From positions 868,001 through 932,000 of the forward strand of contig NZ_JANLCM010000001.1 in assembly GCF_024979235.1 (NCBI RefSeq): a DNA stretch of 64,000 nucleotides, read 5' to 3'. The position numbers were made by a program, and so were the translations under genes. Positions 8,088 to 17,457 of this stretch are shown piece by piece. This DNA is from Herbiconiux aconitum (GTDB lineage Bacteria; Actinomycetota; Actinomycetes; Actinomycetales; Microbacteriaceae). The notes beneath the pieces are model-generated. The model was not told the origin of the DNA. It was given only the letters and a program-made list of their open reading frames with translations, and ran no database searches. Position 1 is the first letter of the stretch, and the number at the start of each line of letters is the position of its first letter.

Positions 8088-9984
8088 CGCCTCCACCTCC
8101 GCCGCCGCCCCCGCCCGACGAACCGCCGCCGCCCGAGAAGCCGCTCGAACTGCTCGAGGAACTGCCCGAGTAGGCTGACGCGGCACTCGACGAGAGCGCT
8201 CCGATGCTCGATGCGAAGAGGTAGGCGTTGAAGGCTCCCGAGCCTCCGCCATACCAGTCGGGCTGGTTGCCGAGGCTCTCGTAGTAGGTGCCGAGCACCT
8301 TCGCCCACTCGGCCCCGAGGCCCAGCAACACCGCGTAGGGCAGCAGCTTCTCGTAGAGCTTCACCACCTGGCCCCAGTCAGGCGCGTTCACGCCGGTCTT
8401 CAAGGCTCCTTCTGGGGACTGCAGCATCTTGTAGCGGTCTTCTTCGGCCCAGTCGATGTACATCTCGATGCCCCGGATGTAGTCGCGCAGCTCCGAGCCC
8501 TTGGCGGTCAGTCGATTGCGGAACGCTGCGCCACCCACCACGAAGACCGCGATGAACCCGAGCACGAAGAACAGCATCGGCAAGCCGCCGCCGTAGGCAT
8601 CGTTCAGCGAGAGCGCACCACTCACGAAGCCGATCGCCGCCAGCACGATCGTGGCGATGAGCAGCAGGCTGCCGGCGAGGCGGATGCCCGAATTCAGGTA
8701 GCCCTCGGCGAGGGCACGCTTCTTCGTGGCCTGCATGACGGCGTAGATCGACTTCGACAGGCTCGTGTCGTTCTTCTTCAGCTCGCGCCAGGTACCGGGC
8801 GCGAGCTCGGGCCCGAACAACGCCCGCGCCAACTCGATCTCACTCGGGTTGAGGCCCTGCCAGGTGAGCAGCCGTAGCCAGTAGACGGTCTTCGAGCCGA
8901 ACACCGCGTCTTGCTCCTGCTCGACGATCTGGATGTTGTGCCGCACCGCGTAGTCGACGAACGATGCCGCGGCAGCGCGCGGGGTCTTCTTCATCACCGC
9001 TGAGGCGATGAGGATGTCGGCGCCCGGCGGCGGCGTGTATTCGGGGATGATGACCGGCCGGCCCGGCGCATCCCGCAACCCGATGATGCGGTAGATCACC
9101 GCGAAGACGGCTGCCGCTACGGCGAGGATCGTGCTGATCAGCTGCACCCAGCTGGAGCCCGCCGCGAGATAGGACGAGTCGCGCTCGGTGAAGGTGTGCG
9201 GCTGGAACGCGATGCCGATGGTCACGTTCTCGCCCGGCGTCAGGTTCTCGTTGCGCGTGGTGAAGATCGCGCTGTCGCCCTGGTCGGTGCGGTCGATGGA
9301 ACAGGGCGTGGTGGAGCCTTCCGGCCCGACGAAGCAGGCGGTGCTGCCGGTGAGCGCGCCCACGAGGCTCGCCGGGACCGTGGTGGTCGTGGTGTGCACC
9401 GCGAAGGGTTGACGCCACAGGGTGCCATTCGTGTCCCAGTAGAACTCGTCGTCGTTCGTGTCGGAGAAGAACGCCGTGACGTCTTTCTGGGTGTAGGTGA
9501 GCACGTAGCTCTGCTCGCCGTGCACGTAGTCGGAGCCCCGGATCGTGACGATGAGGTTCTCGTCGTCGGTCTCGCTCTCGTATTCGCGGGGCGTTCCCGA
9601 CGCATCCGTCACCGACGTCAGCGACAGCTGGGTCGGATGCCCCTGGTAGGTCAGCGGGATGGCTCGCTGGATGCCGCGGTTCTGGTCGATTTCGGGGAAA
9701 ACAGCCACGAAGGTCTCCACCGTGGTGAGGGTGGAGTGGCCCTCGGCGTCGATGCCGAGGCCGTAGCGGGCGTCGAAGGAGGCGAAGCTGAAGTCGTTGA
9801 CATCGCCCGGCACAGCGGCCACCGGCGCGACGCCACCGCGGTCGACCGACGTGCTCGACGCATCCGTCTCCGCGCTCGGGGCCCCGCTCGCAGCGAACGC
9901 GGCCGGCGCCACTCCGAGGGCGAGCGCGACCGCGACGAGAGCCCCGAACACGGGGACTCGGAGGAGGCGGGCGACCTTATGCAT
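8077..9984 (-). CDS. DUF2207 family membrane protein
   Basis: A 635-residue protein with an N-terminal signal peptide (ARLLRVPVFGALVAVALALG...AFA), an extracellular domain of roughly 250 residues, a membrane helix near residue 290 (LISTILAVAAAVFAVIYRII), a cytoplasmic region, and two more helices (LLLIATIVLAAIGFVSGAL and MLFFVLGFIAVFVVGGAAF). It ends in a Ser-rich then poly-Gly tail (SSGFSGGGGSSGGGGGG), typical of DUF2207 (YciQ-like) proteins. Function unknown. The start is ATG 9984, with TAGAGT 8 nt upstream. Confidence 0.88.
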   Translation of the reverse strand: MHKVARLLRVPVFGALVAVALALGVAPAAFAASGAPSAETDASSTSVDRGGVAPVAAVPGDVNDFSFASFDARYGLGIDAEGHSTLTTVETFVAVFPEIDQNRGIQRAIPLTYQGHPTQLSLTSVTDASGTPREYESETDDENLIVTIRGSDYVHGEQSYVLTYTQKDVTAFFSDTNDDEFYWDTNGTLWRQPFAVHTTTTTVPASLVGALTGSTACFVGPEGSTTPCSIDRTDQGDSAIFTTRNENLTPGENVTIGIAFQPHTFTERDSSYLAAGSSWVQLISTILAVAAAVFAVIYRIIGLRDAPGRPVIIPEYTPPPGADILIASAVMKKTPRAAAASFVDYAVRHNIQIVEQEQDAVFGSKTVYWLRLLTWQGLNPSEIELARALFGPELAPGTWRELKKNDTSLSKSIYAVMQATKKRALAEGYLNSGIRLAGSLLLIATIVLAAIGFVSGALSLNDAYGGGLPMLFFVLGFIAVFVVGGAAFRNRLTAKGSELRDYIRGIEMYIDWAEEDRYKMLQSPEGALKTGVNAPDWGQVVKLYEKLLPYAVLLGLGAEWAKVLGTYYESLGNQPDWYGGGSGAFNAYLFASSIGALSSSAASAYSGSSSSSSSGFSGGGGSSGGGGGGGGGGGV

Positions 9985-10028
9985 GTGACCTCACTCTAGT
10001 GGGGCACGCCGACATTGTGGAGGAAAAC

Positions 10029-11060
10029 TCACCCGGCAGGTGGTGCGACCAACGATGCCCCGAGCGGCTCGCCCGAGGTGCGGGAGAAGAAGCAGAAGTA
10101 GGCGCGATCGCCGGTCGCCCATTGGGCGTCGTTCGCAGGGTAGGCGCCTTGCCACTGGATGTCGGGAACGGTCTGCGCCACCGCGTAGTCGAGCACGGTC
10201 GGAGCGGTGCAGAGCAGGTTCAGTCGCGAGACCAGCTCGGCTTCGCCAGGAAACGGCGCCGCCGCGTCTTCGGCGAACGCTCCCTTCGACACGAGCTGCG
10301 CGTTGTGCTCGCCGCCGCAGTCGGCCACGGTGAACTGCAGCTCCCACGGAGAGGTGTAGCCGCTCAGGCACTCCCCACCGTGCAGGGCGTTCCAGTCGTG
10401 CACTCCGGGGGCGAGCGGCCCCGCCGGTGCGGCGTCGGCGGCGGGCGCGGGCGCAGTGGGCGTCGGGGTCTCGGTGGACGTCGGCGTGGCGGATGCTGCG
10501 CCGCCGTCGGTCGCGGATGTCGCGGGGGTCTCGCCTGCGGCCGGCGCGGCGTCGCCACTGCTCCCGACCCTCAGCCCGACGAAGAACAGTCCCACGATCA
10601 CGGCGAGCACCACCACACCGCCCGCGATCAGCAGCCACGTCGTGCGGCTGAGTCCCCCGCCCACCGGCGTGGGTGGGGGCGCCCGGTGCGCGCCGACGTG
10701 CGCGGGCGCCGTCGCGGATGCGCCGTGGTCGACCGGCACCCCGTCGGCCACGTGCGCGGCGTGGGTACCGCCGTCGACCGGCGCGTCGGCCTGCCGTGCA
10801 CCGCCCGGGGCCACGTGCGCCGCGTGGGTACCGCCGTCGACCGGCGCTCCATCGGCCTGCCGTGCACCGCCCGGGGCCACGTGCGCCGCATGGGTACCGC
10901 CGTCGGCCGGCGCCCCATCGGGCCGGCGCGCGCCACCGGCCGGCTCGCCACCCGCGGACGGGGCGGCGTGTGCCCCGTGTCCACCCGTGGCCGCACCCGC
11001 CGCACCCGCGGGCGGGACGGCGTCGTCGCGGCGCTGCGGGTCGTTCGGGGGCAGGCTCAT
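10029..11060 (-). CDS. Septum formation domain membrane protein with tandem repeats
   Basis: A 343-residue protein. Residues about 45-110 carry nearly three copies of a 21-22-residue unit (GGTHAAHVAPGGARQADGAP), mirrored by near-identical DNA at about 10740-10915. One membrane helix follows (TWLLIAGGVVVLAVIVGLFF), then a Thr/Ala/Pro linker and a C-terminal extracellular domain resembling Septum_form: NALHGGECLSGYTS, TVADCGGEHNAQL, YPANDAQWATGDRAYFCF, with four paired-looking cysteines. The family is named for a septum-formation protein in actinobacteria; the real role is uncertain. It starts 1 bp after the pyrE stop, so the two are probably cotranscribed. Confidence 0.8.
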   Translation of the reverse strand: MSLPPNDPQRRDDAVPPAGAAGAATGGHGAHAAPSAGGEPAGGARRPDGAPADGGTHAAHVAPGGARQADGAPVDGGTHAAHVAPGGARQADAPVDGGTHAAHVADGVPVDHGASATAPAHVGAHRAPPPTPVGGGLSRTTWLLIAGGVVVLAVIVGLFFVGLRVGSSGDAAPAAGETPATSATDGGAASATPTSTETPTPTAPAPAADAAPAGPLAPGVHDWNALHGGECLSGYTSPWELQFTVADCGGEHNAQLVSKGAFAEDAAAPFPGEAELVSRLNLLCTAPTVLDYAVAQTVPDIQWQGAYPANDAQWATGDRAYFCFFSRTSGEPLGASLVAPPAG

Positions 11061-11061
11061 G

Positions 11062-11610
11062 TCACTCCAGACCGAGGTCCGCCAATCCGATCGCGTAGTG
11101 GTAGGGGTAGCCGGCCTCTTCGATCCGCTCCCCGGCGCCGGTGTTGCGGTCGACCACCACGGCGACGCCAGCGATGACGGCGCCCGCCTTCTCGAGCGCG
11201 GCGATCGCGGCGAGCGGCGAGCCTCCGGTGGTCGAGGTGTCTTCGAGCACGATCACACGCTTGCCCGCGACATCCGGCCCCTCCACCTGGCGGCCGCGAC
11301 CGTGGTCTTTCGGTTCCTTGCGCACCACGAAGGCGTCGTAGGAGAGACCGCGCGCGGCGCCCTGGTGCAGCACGGCGGCGGCGATCGGGTCGGCGCCCAT
11401 CGTGAGCCCACCCACGGCGTCGACGTCGCGGATGCCGGCGATGAGGTCGAGCATGACCTGGCCGATCAGCGGAGCCACCCGGTGATCGAGGGAGACCCTG
11501 CGCAGGTCGACGTAGTACGACGCCTTCTTGCCGCTCGTGAGGGTGAAGTCGCCGTGGAACACGGCATCCGTCTTGATGTAGTCGATGAGTTGGCTTCGCG
11601 CGTCGGTCAC
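11062..11610 (-). CDS. pyrE: Orotate phosphoribosyltransferase
   Basis: A 182-residue enzyme converting orotate and PRPP to OMP in pyrimidine synthesis; cytoplasmic. The PRPP-binding motif is VIVLEDTSTTGGS at 119-131, and the N-terminal FTLTSGKKASYYVDLR is the orotate-binding signature. Length is normal. The start is GTG 11610, preceded by TAAACT and a 6-nt gap, suggesting a leaderless transcript. It is divergent from an HTH regulator only 44 bp away, and unlinked here to other pyr genes. Confidence 0.96.
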   Translation of the reverse strand: MTDARSQLIDYIKTDAVFHGDFTLTSGKKASYYVDLRRVSLDHRVAPLIGQVMLDLIAGIRDVDAVGGLTMGADPIAAAVLHQGAARGLSYDAFVVRKEPKDHGRGRQVEGPDVAGKRVIVLEDTSTTGGSPLAAIAALEKAGAVIAGVAVVVDRNTGAGERIEEAGYPYHYAIGLADLGLE

Positions 11611-11654
11611 GGGGCCAGTTTATCCGGGGCCGCGGAACGCGCTTAGCTTGAGGT

Positions 11655-12683
11655 GTGACAACGACACCTTCCGTGCTCGCTCTGGCGGGCCTCTCCGACA
11701 CCGCCGAGCAGATCTACCTCTTCGTCATCCACCGCGGCAAGACGCTCCTCTCCGACGTCACGGCGCGGTTCGACCTCGACGACGGCCCCGCCGCAGAGCA
11801 GCTCGAGGCGCTCCGGCACCTCGGCCTCATCTCGCGGGAACGCAGCGATGCCGGGTTCTATGTGCCGGTCGATCCGCGCTACTCGCTCACCTCGATGGTC
11901 GAGCAGCTGAGCGAGGGGGTGGGGCGCATCCGGCAACTCATCCCCACTCTCGCCGACCAGTTCGACAAGGGGGCGACGAGCGACGAGGAGACCACCGAGA
12001 CCCGCATCTTGAGCGATCGCGACGCCGTGGCCAGCTGGTACGTGCGGTTGCAGCACCAGGCCACCCGCGAGTTGCTCGTGTTCGACCGGCCGCCCTACGT
12101 GTCGTCGTCGTTGGAACCGCTCGAGGCCGTCGTGCTCGGGCGCGGAGTCTCCTGGCGCGCCGTCTACACCGGCGAGAGCTTCAGCCGGGAAGACAGCTGG
12201 GAGGAGGCGGAGCGGCTGGCCGAGCACGGGGAGCAGGCGCGCATCGTCTCCGAACTGCCGGTGAAGCTCGCAATAGCCGACCGCACGACCGCGCTCGTCT
12301 CGCTGAGCGTCGAAGAGGGAAAGAGCGACGCGATCGTCACCGAGGCGGCGCCGATGGTGGCGGCGCTCTGCGATCTGTTCGAGTTCTACTGGGCGCGGGC
12401 GTTGCCGTTGCCCGAGGCGCGCGAGCGGATGCTCAACCCCGCCGCCGCCGACCCCGCACCCCCTCCCGCCCCCACCGCGACCGTGCCCTCCCGCCGCATC
12501 ACCCGCGAGGAGCAGGCCATCCTGGCGCTGATCGGCGCGGGCCTGAAAGACGAGGTGATCGCCCGCCGGCTCGGCATGTCGACACGCTCGCTGCGGCGGC
12601 GCAGCCATCAGTTGATGGTGGAGCTCGGCGCCGACAACCGCTTCCAGGCGGGCGTGGAGGCGGCCCGCCGGGGCTGGGTCTGA
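11655..12683 (+). CDS. HTH transcriptional regulator (TrmB/LuxR-like)
   Basis: A 342-residue regulator. The N-terminal ~60 residues look like a TrmB-type winged helix (LSDTAEQIYLFVIHRGKTLL...LEALRHLGLISRER). The middle is a sensor-like region. The C-terminus is a LuxR-like helix-turn-helix: ITREEQAILALIGAGLKDEVIARRLGMSTRSLRRR. Such two-ended regulators often sit beside secreted peptidase genes in actinobacteria, and a large subtilase gene follows 190 bp downstream on the same strand, so control of it is possible (inference). The start is GTG 11655, with TAGCTT 5 nt upstream. Confidence 0.82.
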   Translation: MTTTPSVLALAGLSDTAEQIYLFVIHRGKTLLSDVTARFDLDDGPAAEQLEALRHLGLISRERSDAGFYVPVDPRYSLTSMVEQLSEGVGRIRQLIPTLADQFDKGATSDEETTETRILSDRDAVASWYVRLQHQATRELLVFDRPPYVSSSLEPLEAVVLGRGVSWRAVYTGESFSREDSWEEAERLAEHGEQARIVSELPVKLAIADRTTALVSLSVEEGKSDAIVTEAAPMVAALCDLFEFYWARALPLPEARERMLNPAAADPAPPPAPTATVPSRRITREEQAILALIGAGLKDEVIARRLGMSTRSLRRRSHQLMVELGADNRFQAGVEAARRGWV

Positions 12684-12873
12684 GTGCGGACAGACCGCGG
12701 GCAGACCCCGATCTGACCGCGTTGTGACCGCGGTGTGACACCGCCGTTACGGCTGTGTTTCAGGATGTGGCAGCCTGCGGCCAGCGGCCGCCGGAGGCCA
12801 TGAACGGGATGCGTGCGACCCCCAAACTGGGAGGCGCCGCGCGCTGCGGCCCAACACCCCGGAGGTCTCCACC

Positions 12874-15800
12874 GTGACCGGTTCTCTCGCCCGCACCCGA
12901 CGCCCGCGTCGATCCCGCCGCCTGACCGGAGCCCTCGCCGCGCTCTCCTCGGCTGCTCTCGTCGGCCTCGGCTGCCTGCTGCCGACGGGTGCTGCCGGCG
13001 CTGCGACTCCGGTCGCTGCGACCGCCCTCGGCGCCCCGACGATCGGCGCGGTTACCGCCGCGACCCCCGCCACGCCGCCCGCCGGCGGCTACGAGGCCGG
13101 CCGCTACATCGTCACCCTCAAAGACCCCGCGGTCGCGAGCTACGCCGGCGGCATCGCCGGCCTCCGCGCCACCCGAGCCAAGGGCGGCTCCGACCTCGAC
13201 GCCACCTCCCGCGCAGCGCAGAGCTACTCGGCCCACCTCACCGACACGCAGGACGTCCTCGCGGCCGAGGTCGGCGCATCCGTCACGACCTCCTACACGC
13301 TCGCCACCAACGGCTTCTCGAGCGAGCTCAGCGCGGAGCAGGCCCAGAAGCTGGCCGACGACCCGCGCGTGGCGGCCGTGGTTCCCGACGAGATCTTGCG
13401 GCTCGACGAGCCGGAGTCGTCGACGCAGTTCCTCGGCCTCGACGGCGACGACGGCGTGTGGGCCGCGATCGGCGGCGTCGAGAACGCGGGCAAGGGCGTG
13501 GTGGTCGGCGTGATCGACACCGGCGTCGCGCCCGAGAACCCCTCCTTCGCCGGCGATCCGCTCGGCACCACGCCGGGCGACGCGCCCTACCGAGACGGCG
13601 ACACGATCGTCTTCGACAAGGCCGATGGCTCCGAGTTCCACGGAACCTGCGTCGCCGGCGTGCAGTTCACGACCGACGACTGCTCCACGAAGATCGTGGG
13701 AGCGCAGTTCTTCGTCGACAACTTCGGCGTCGGCAACATCGGCGACCCGGCCATCGGCGAATACCTCTCCCCGCGCGACGGGGTGGGCCACGGCTCGCAC
13801 ACCGCGAGCACCGCCGCCGGACAGCACGACGTGCCCGCCACCGTCGCCGGCACCGAACTGGGTGAGATCTCGGGTGTGGCGCCGGCCGCGAAGATCGCCG
13901 CCTACAAGGTCTGCTGGGAGGGTCCTGACCCCGTCTCGCCCTTGGACGACGGATGCGCGACCGGCGACATCCTGCACGCCATCGACGCCGCCGTGGCCGA
14001 CGGGGTCGACGTGATCAACTACTCGATCGGCGCCGGAGCCGCTGAGACCACCGTCTCGCTCACCGACCAGGCCTTCTTCAACGCCGCGGCCGCGGGCATC
14101 TTCGTCGCGGCCTCGGCCGGTAACGACGGCGACGCCGCGTCGACTGCCGACAACGCCTCGCCGTGGATCACCACGGTCGCCGCGAGCACCATCCCCACCC
14201 GTGACGCCACCGCCCGCCTCGGCGACGGCCAGGCCTTCGTCGGCGCGTCGATCACGCTGCCGGCCGACGGCACGATCAGCGGACGACTGGTGGCGGCCAC
14301 CGCCGCCGCCGCGGCCGGCGCGACCGACCCGCAGCTCTGTGGCCCCGACACCCTCGACCCGGCCGCCGTCGCCGGCGCCATCGTGCTCTGCGAGCGCGGA
14401 GTCATCGACCGCACCCTGAAGTCGGCCGAGGTCGCTCGGGCCGGCGGCATCGGCATGCTGCTCGTGAACCCCACGCAGAGCTCCCTCGACCTCGACGCCC
14501 ACACGGTTCCTACCGTGCACGTGAACGCTGACGCCTACGAGGCCGTCACCGCCTACGCGGCGACCCCGGGCGCGACCGTCACGTTCGAGAACGGCAACAC
14601 CACCGGCACGCCCTCCGCGCCCAGCCCGCAGGTGGCAGGGTTCTCGTCGCGCGGCCCGATCCTCGCCGACGGCGGCGACATGCTGAAGCCCGACATCACC
14701 GCACCCGGTGTCGCCATCCTCGCCGCCGGGGCCAACCCCGAGGGCGAAGCGGGCACCTGGGAGTTCATGTCCGGCACCTCGATGGCCTCACCGCACATCG
14801 CCGGTCTCGCCGCGCTCTACCTGGGCGTGCATCCGGATGCCGCACCCGCGGAGATCAAGTCGGCGATGATGACCACCGCCTACGACACGCTCGACGCGAG
14901 CGGCGCCCCGGCTGAAGACCCGTTCGCGCAGGGCGCCGGCCACGTCGACCCCACGCGCTTCTTCGAGCCCGGCCTCCTCTACCTCAACGACGTCGACGAC
15001 TGGATGGCCTACACCGACGCACTCGGCTACACCGGCTTCGGCAGCGACCCGCTCGACCCCAGCGACCTCAACCTGGCATCGATCGGCATCGGCGGCCTGC
15101 CGGGCACGCAGACCGTCACCCGCACAGTGACGGCCACGGCAGCCGGCAGCTACACCGCCGCGCCCGTCTCGATGCCCGGCATCGACGTGGCCGTCTCCCC
15201 CACCACGCTGAGCTTCGGCGCGGCCGGCGAGGAGCAGAGCTACACCGTCACCTTCACCCGAACGGATGCGCCGCTCGACGCCTTCTCGACCGGTTACCTC
15301 GACTGGGCCGACGACGCCACCGGAGCCTCCGTGCGCAGCCCGCTGGCGGTGCGCCCGATCTCGCTCGACGCGCCCGCCGAAGCGGTCGGCGACGGGGCCA
15401 CCGGATCGGTCGACGTGCCCGTGCTCGGCGGCGACACCGCCACCTACGAAATCGCGTCCTCGGGGCTCGCGCGCGGACAGGTGGCGCGCGGCAACGGCGC
15501 CGCGGGCAGCTCGACGCAGGCCTTCGTGTTCGACGTGCCCGAGGGCAGCACCTTCGCGCGCTTCGACCTCGACGCTGCAGACGACTCGGCCGACCTCGAC
15601 CTCAGCGTCTACTCGGTCGACAGCCTGAACCACAGCTACCTGGTCGGGCAGTCGGCCACCGGCTCCGCCGACGAGCGCGTCGACCTCGACGCGGACATGC
15701 TGCAGCCCGGGCACTACATCGTGGCGGTGGACTTCTTCGCCGGAACCGGCGACCTCGGGTACACCCTCACCACCTCGGTGCTCGACCCCGCTGCCGCTAC

Positions 15801-17457
15801 CGGGAGCTTCGCGGTAACGCCGACGTCGCTCTCGACGGTCACGGGCGAAACCTCGACGGTCACGGCCTCCTGGTCGGGGCTCGCACCCGGCGGCAGCTAC
15901 CTCGGCCGCATCTCCTACGGCAACACCGGCCACAACACGGTCGTCACCGTCACGACGCCGGGTTCGCCCGAGGTGCCGCCCGCGTCGGACGAACCCGTCG
16001 CATCCGTCGACCCGTTCTGGCTGCGGGCCGGTGACGGCACGTCCGTCCGCGCCGCCGGACTGACCCCGGGTTCCCCGTACACCGTGAAGCTCGACTCCGG
16101 CTCGGAACCCGTCACGACCGGTGTCGTCGACGACAGCGGATCGCTCTGGCGCTACCTCGTGCTGCCCGCCGACATCGCGCTGGGCGACCACACGCTCACC
16201 ATCGCCACGGCCGACGACGCGGTCACCGCCGACTTCGTGGTGACCGACGTGGTCGCGCAGCACCTCGACCCCTGGGTGAACCACGACTTCGACGGCAATC
16301 CCACGGTCTCGCTCGACGTCACCTTCGTCGGCAAGGGCGACCTGCGGGTGCGGCTCGAATCCGACTCGGGCAAGGTCTACACCGACACCACGGAGCGGGC
16401 GGAAGCGCCTTCGGATGCCCCGAACTACACGTTCCGCACCGGCCCGTTCGCCGTGCAGCCCGGTTCGCTGACGGCCACGCTCTGGGTGGTCGACGCCTCG
16501 GGCGCCATGACGCAGGAGATCTCGACGACGTTCACGGCCGACATCCTGCCGCCGTCGTCGATCACCATCACGCCGAACGCCGCGAACCCGTCCACCGTCG
16601 ACGTCGTGGTCTCGAACGCGGCCACCATGCCGATCGAGCCCCGGGTGCAGTACAAGCTCTGCACCGGCCCGATGGTGTTCGCCGAAGAGTTCTACGACGT
16701 GGGCGACACCGCGGAGAACTGGGACCTCACGGGCGTCGCGCACGTCGATGTGGTGTCGGACGACGGATCGGGCACTGTGCTCGCCGCCTTCGACAACGCA
16801 GGCCCCAACCGCTGCGCCGAGAACCCGTCGATCGCGCAGGACTTCTGGATGACGATGGATGCGCGCCCCGCCACCGGTGACACCGCGAACCCGATCACCC
16901 TGACGGTCAGCAACCGGGTCGACGTGCACAGCCCCGGCTTCGACCTCTCGGCGGGCGTGGGCAGCACCGTGTTCGAGACCGAACCGCTGCTGTACGAGAT
17001 GATCCCGACGCCGGAACTGGACACCCCGGGCCCGGTCGAGGAGCGCACGCTCGCGGTGGCGGAGAACACGCCCTACTGGGCCACCGCCCGGTACGGACAG
17101 CACATGCCGTGGGGCAACCTGCAGAAGAAGCGGGATGCGCTGGTGCCCGCGCTGACGCTCGCGCAGCTCGCCGCCGTGGTTGCGCCCGGCGACCCCGGGC
17201 AACCGGGAGATCCGGGCACGCCCGCCGACCCCACCACCCCGGCCACGCCGGCGCCGGCGGCCTCGTCGGGCTCCGGAACGAGCTCGGGCGCGCTGGCCGC
17301 GACCGGCCTCACGGTCGGGCTGCCCGTCGCGATCGCGGTGGCGCTCCTGCTCCTGGGTGCGGCGTTCGTGCTGGTGCGGCGTGCTCAGGCTCGCTCGCGC
17401 CGGGTCGCGGCTGCGACGTCGACGGATGCCCGCTCGGATGCACACGATGAGGAGTAG
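12874..17457 (+). CDS. Cell-wall-anchored subtilisin-like serine protease (S8)
   Basis: A 1527-residue secreted protease. Order: Arg-rich signal peptide; inhibitor I9-like propeptide (GRYIVTLKDP); S8 catalytic domain with Asp215 (VIDTGVAP), His306 (GHGSHTAS) and Ser636 (SGTSMASPH); a protease-associated insert between His and Ser, as in large subtilases; then roughly 800 residues of beta-sandwich-like repeats. The C-terminus has LAATG at 1474-1478, a hydrophobic helix and an Arg-rich tail, matching a class E sortase signal (LAxTG). The start GTG has GGAGG 8 nt upstream. The catalytic triad is intact. Probably degrades extracellular protein while attached to the wall. Confidence 0.93.
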   Translation: MTGSLARTRRPRRSRRLTGALAALSSAALVGLGCLLPTGAAGAATPVAATALGAPTIGAVTAATPATPPAGGYEAGRYIVTLKDPAVASYAGGIAGLRATRAKGGSDLDATSRAAQSYSAHLTDTQDVLAAEVGASVTTSYTLATNGFSSELSAEQAQKLADDPRVAAVVPDEILRLDEPESSTQFLGLDGDDGVWAAIGGVENAGKGVVVGVIDTGVAPENPSFAGDPLGTTPGDAPYRDGDTIVFDKADGSEFHGTCVAGVQFTTDDCSTKIVGAQFFVDNFGVGNIGDPAIGEYLSPRDGVGHGSHTASTAAGQHDVPATVAGTELGEISGVAPAAKIAAYKVCWEGPDPVSPLDDGCATGDILHAIDAAVADGVDVINYSIGAGAAETTVSLTDQAFFNAAAAGIFVAASAGNDGDAASTADNASPWITTVAASTIPTRDATARLGDGQAFVGASITLPADGTISGRLVAATAAAAAGATDPQLCGPDTLDPAAVAGAIVLCERGVIDRTLKSAEVARAGGIGMLLVNPTQSSLDLDAHTVPTVHVNADAYEAVTAYAATPGATVTFENGNTTGTPSAPSPQVAGFSSRGPILADGGDMLKPDITAPGVAILAAGANPEGEAGTWEFMSGTSMASPHIAGLAALYLGVHPDAAPAEIKSAMMTTAYDTLDASGAPAEDPFAQGAGHVDPTRFFEPGLLYLNDVDDWMAYTDALGYTGFGSDPLDPSDLNLASIGIGGLPGTQTVTRTVTATAAGSYTAAPVSMPGIDVAVSPTTLSFGAAGEEQSYTVTFTRTDAPLDAFSTGYLDWADDATGASVRSPLAVRPISLDAPAEAVGDGATGSVDVPVLGGDTATYEIASSGLARGQVARGNGAAGSSTQAFVFDVPEGSTFARFDLDAADDSADLDLSVYSVDSLNHSYLVGQSATGSADERVDLDADMLQPGHYIVAVDFFAGTGDLGYTLTTSVLDPAAATGSFAVTPTSLSTVTGETSTVTASWSGLAPGGSYLGRISYGNTGHNTVVTVTTPGSPEVPPASDEPVASVDPFWLRAGDGTSVRAAGLTPGSPYTVKLDSGSEPVTTGVVDDSGSLWRYLVLPADIALGDHTLTIATADDAVTADFVVTDVVAQHLDPWVNHDFDGNPTVSLDVTFVGKGDLRVRLESDSGKVYTDTTERAEAPSDAPNYTFRTGPFAVQPGSLTATLWVVDASGAMTQEISTTFTADILPPSSITITPNAANPSTVDVVVSNAATMPIEPRVQYKLCTGPMVFAEEFYDVGDTAENWDLTGVAHVDVVSDDGSGTVLAAFDNAGPNRCAENPSIAQDFWMTMDARPATGDTANPITLTVSNRVDVHSPGFDLSAGVGSTVFETEPLLYEMIPTPELDTPGPVEERTLAVAENTPYWATARYGQHMPWGNLQKKRDALVPALTLAQLAAVVAPGDPGQPGDPGTPADPTTPATPAPAASSGSGTSSGALAATGLTVGLPVAIAVALLLLGAAFVLVRRAQARSRRVAAATSTDARSDAHDEE

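Noticed and set aside
10740..10915. Repeat array outside a gene
   Set aside because: The repeats are in-frame in the septum-formation protein and keep its reading frame.
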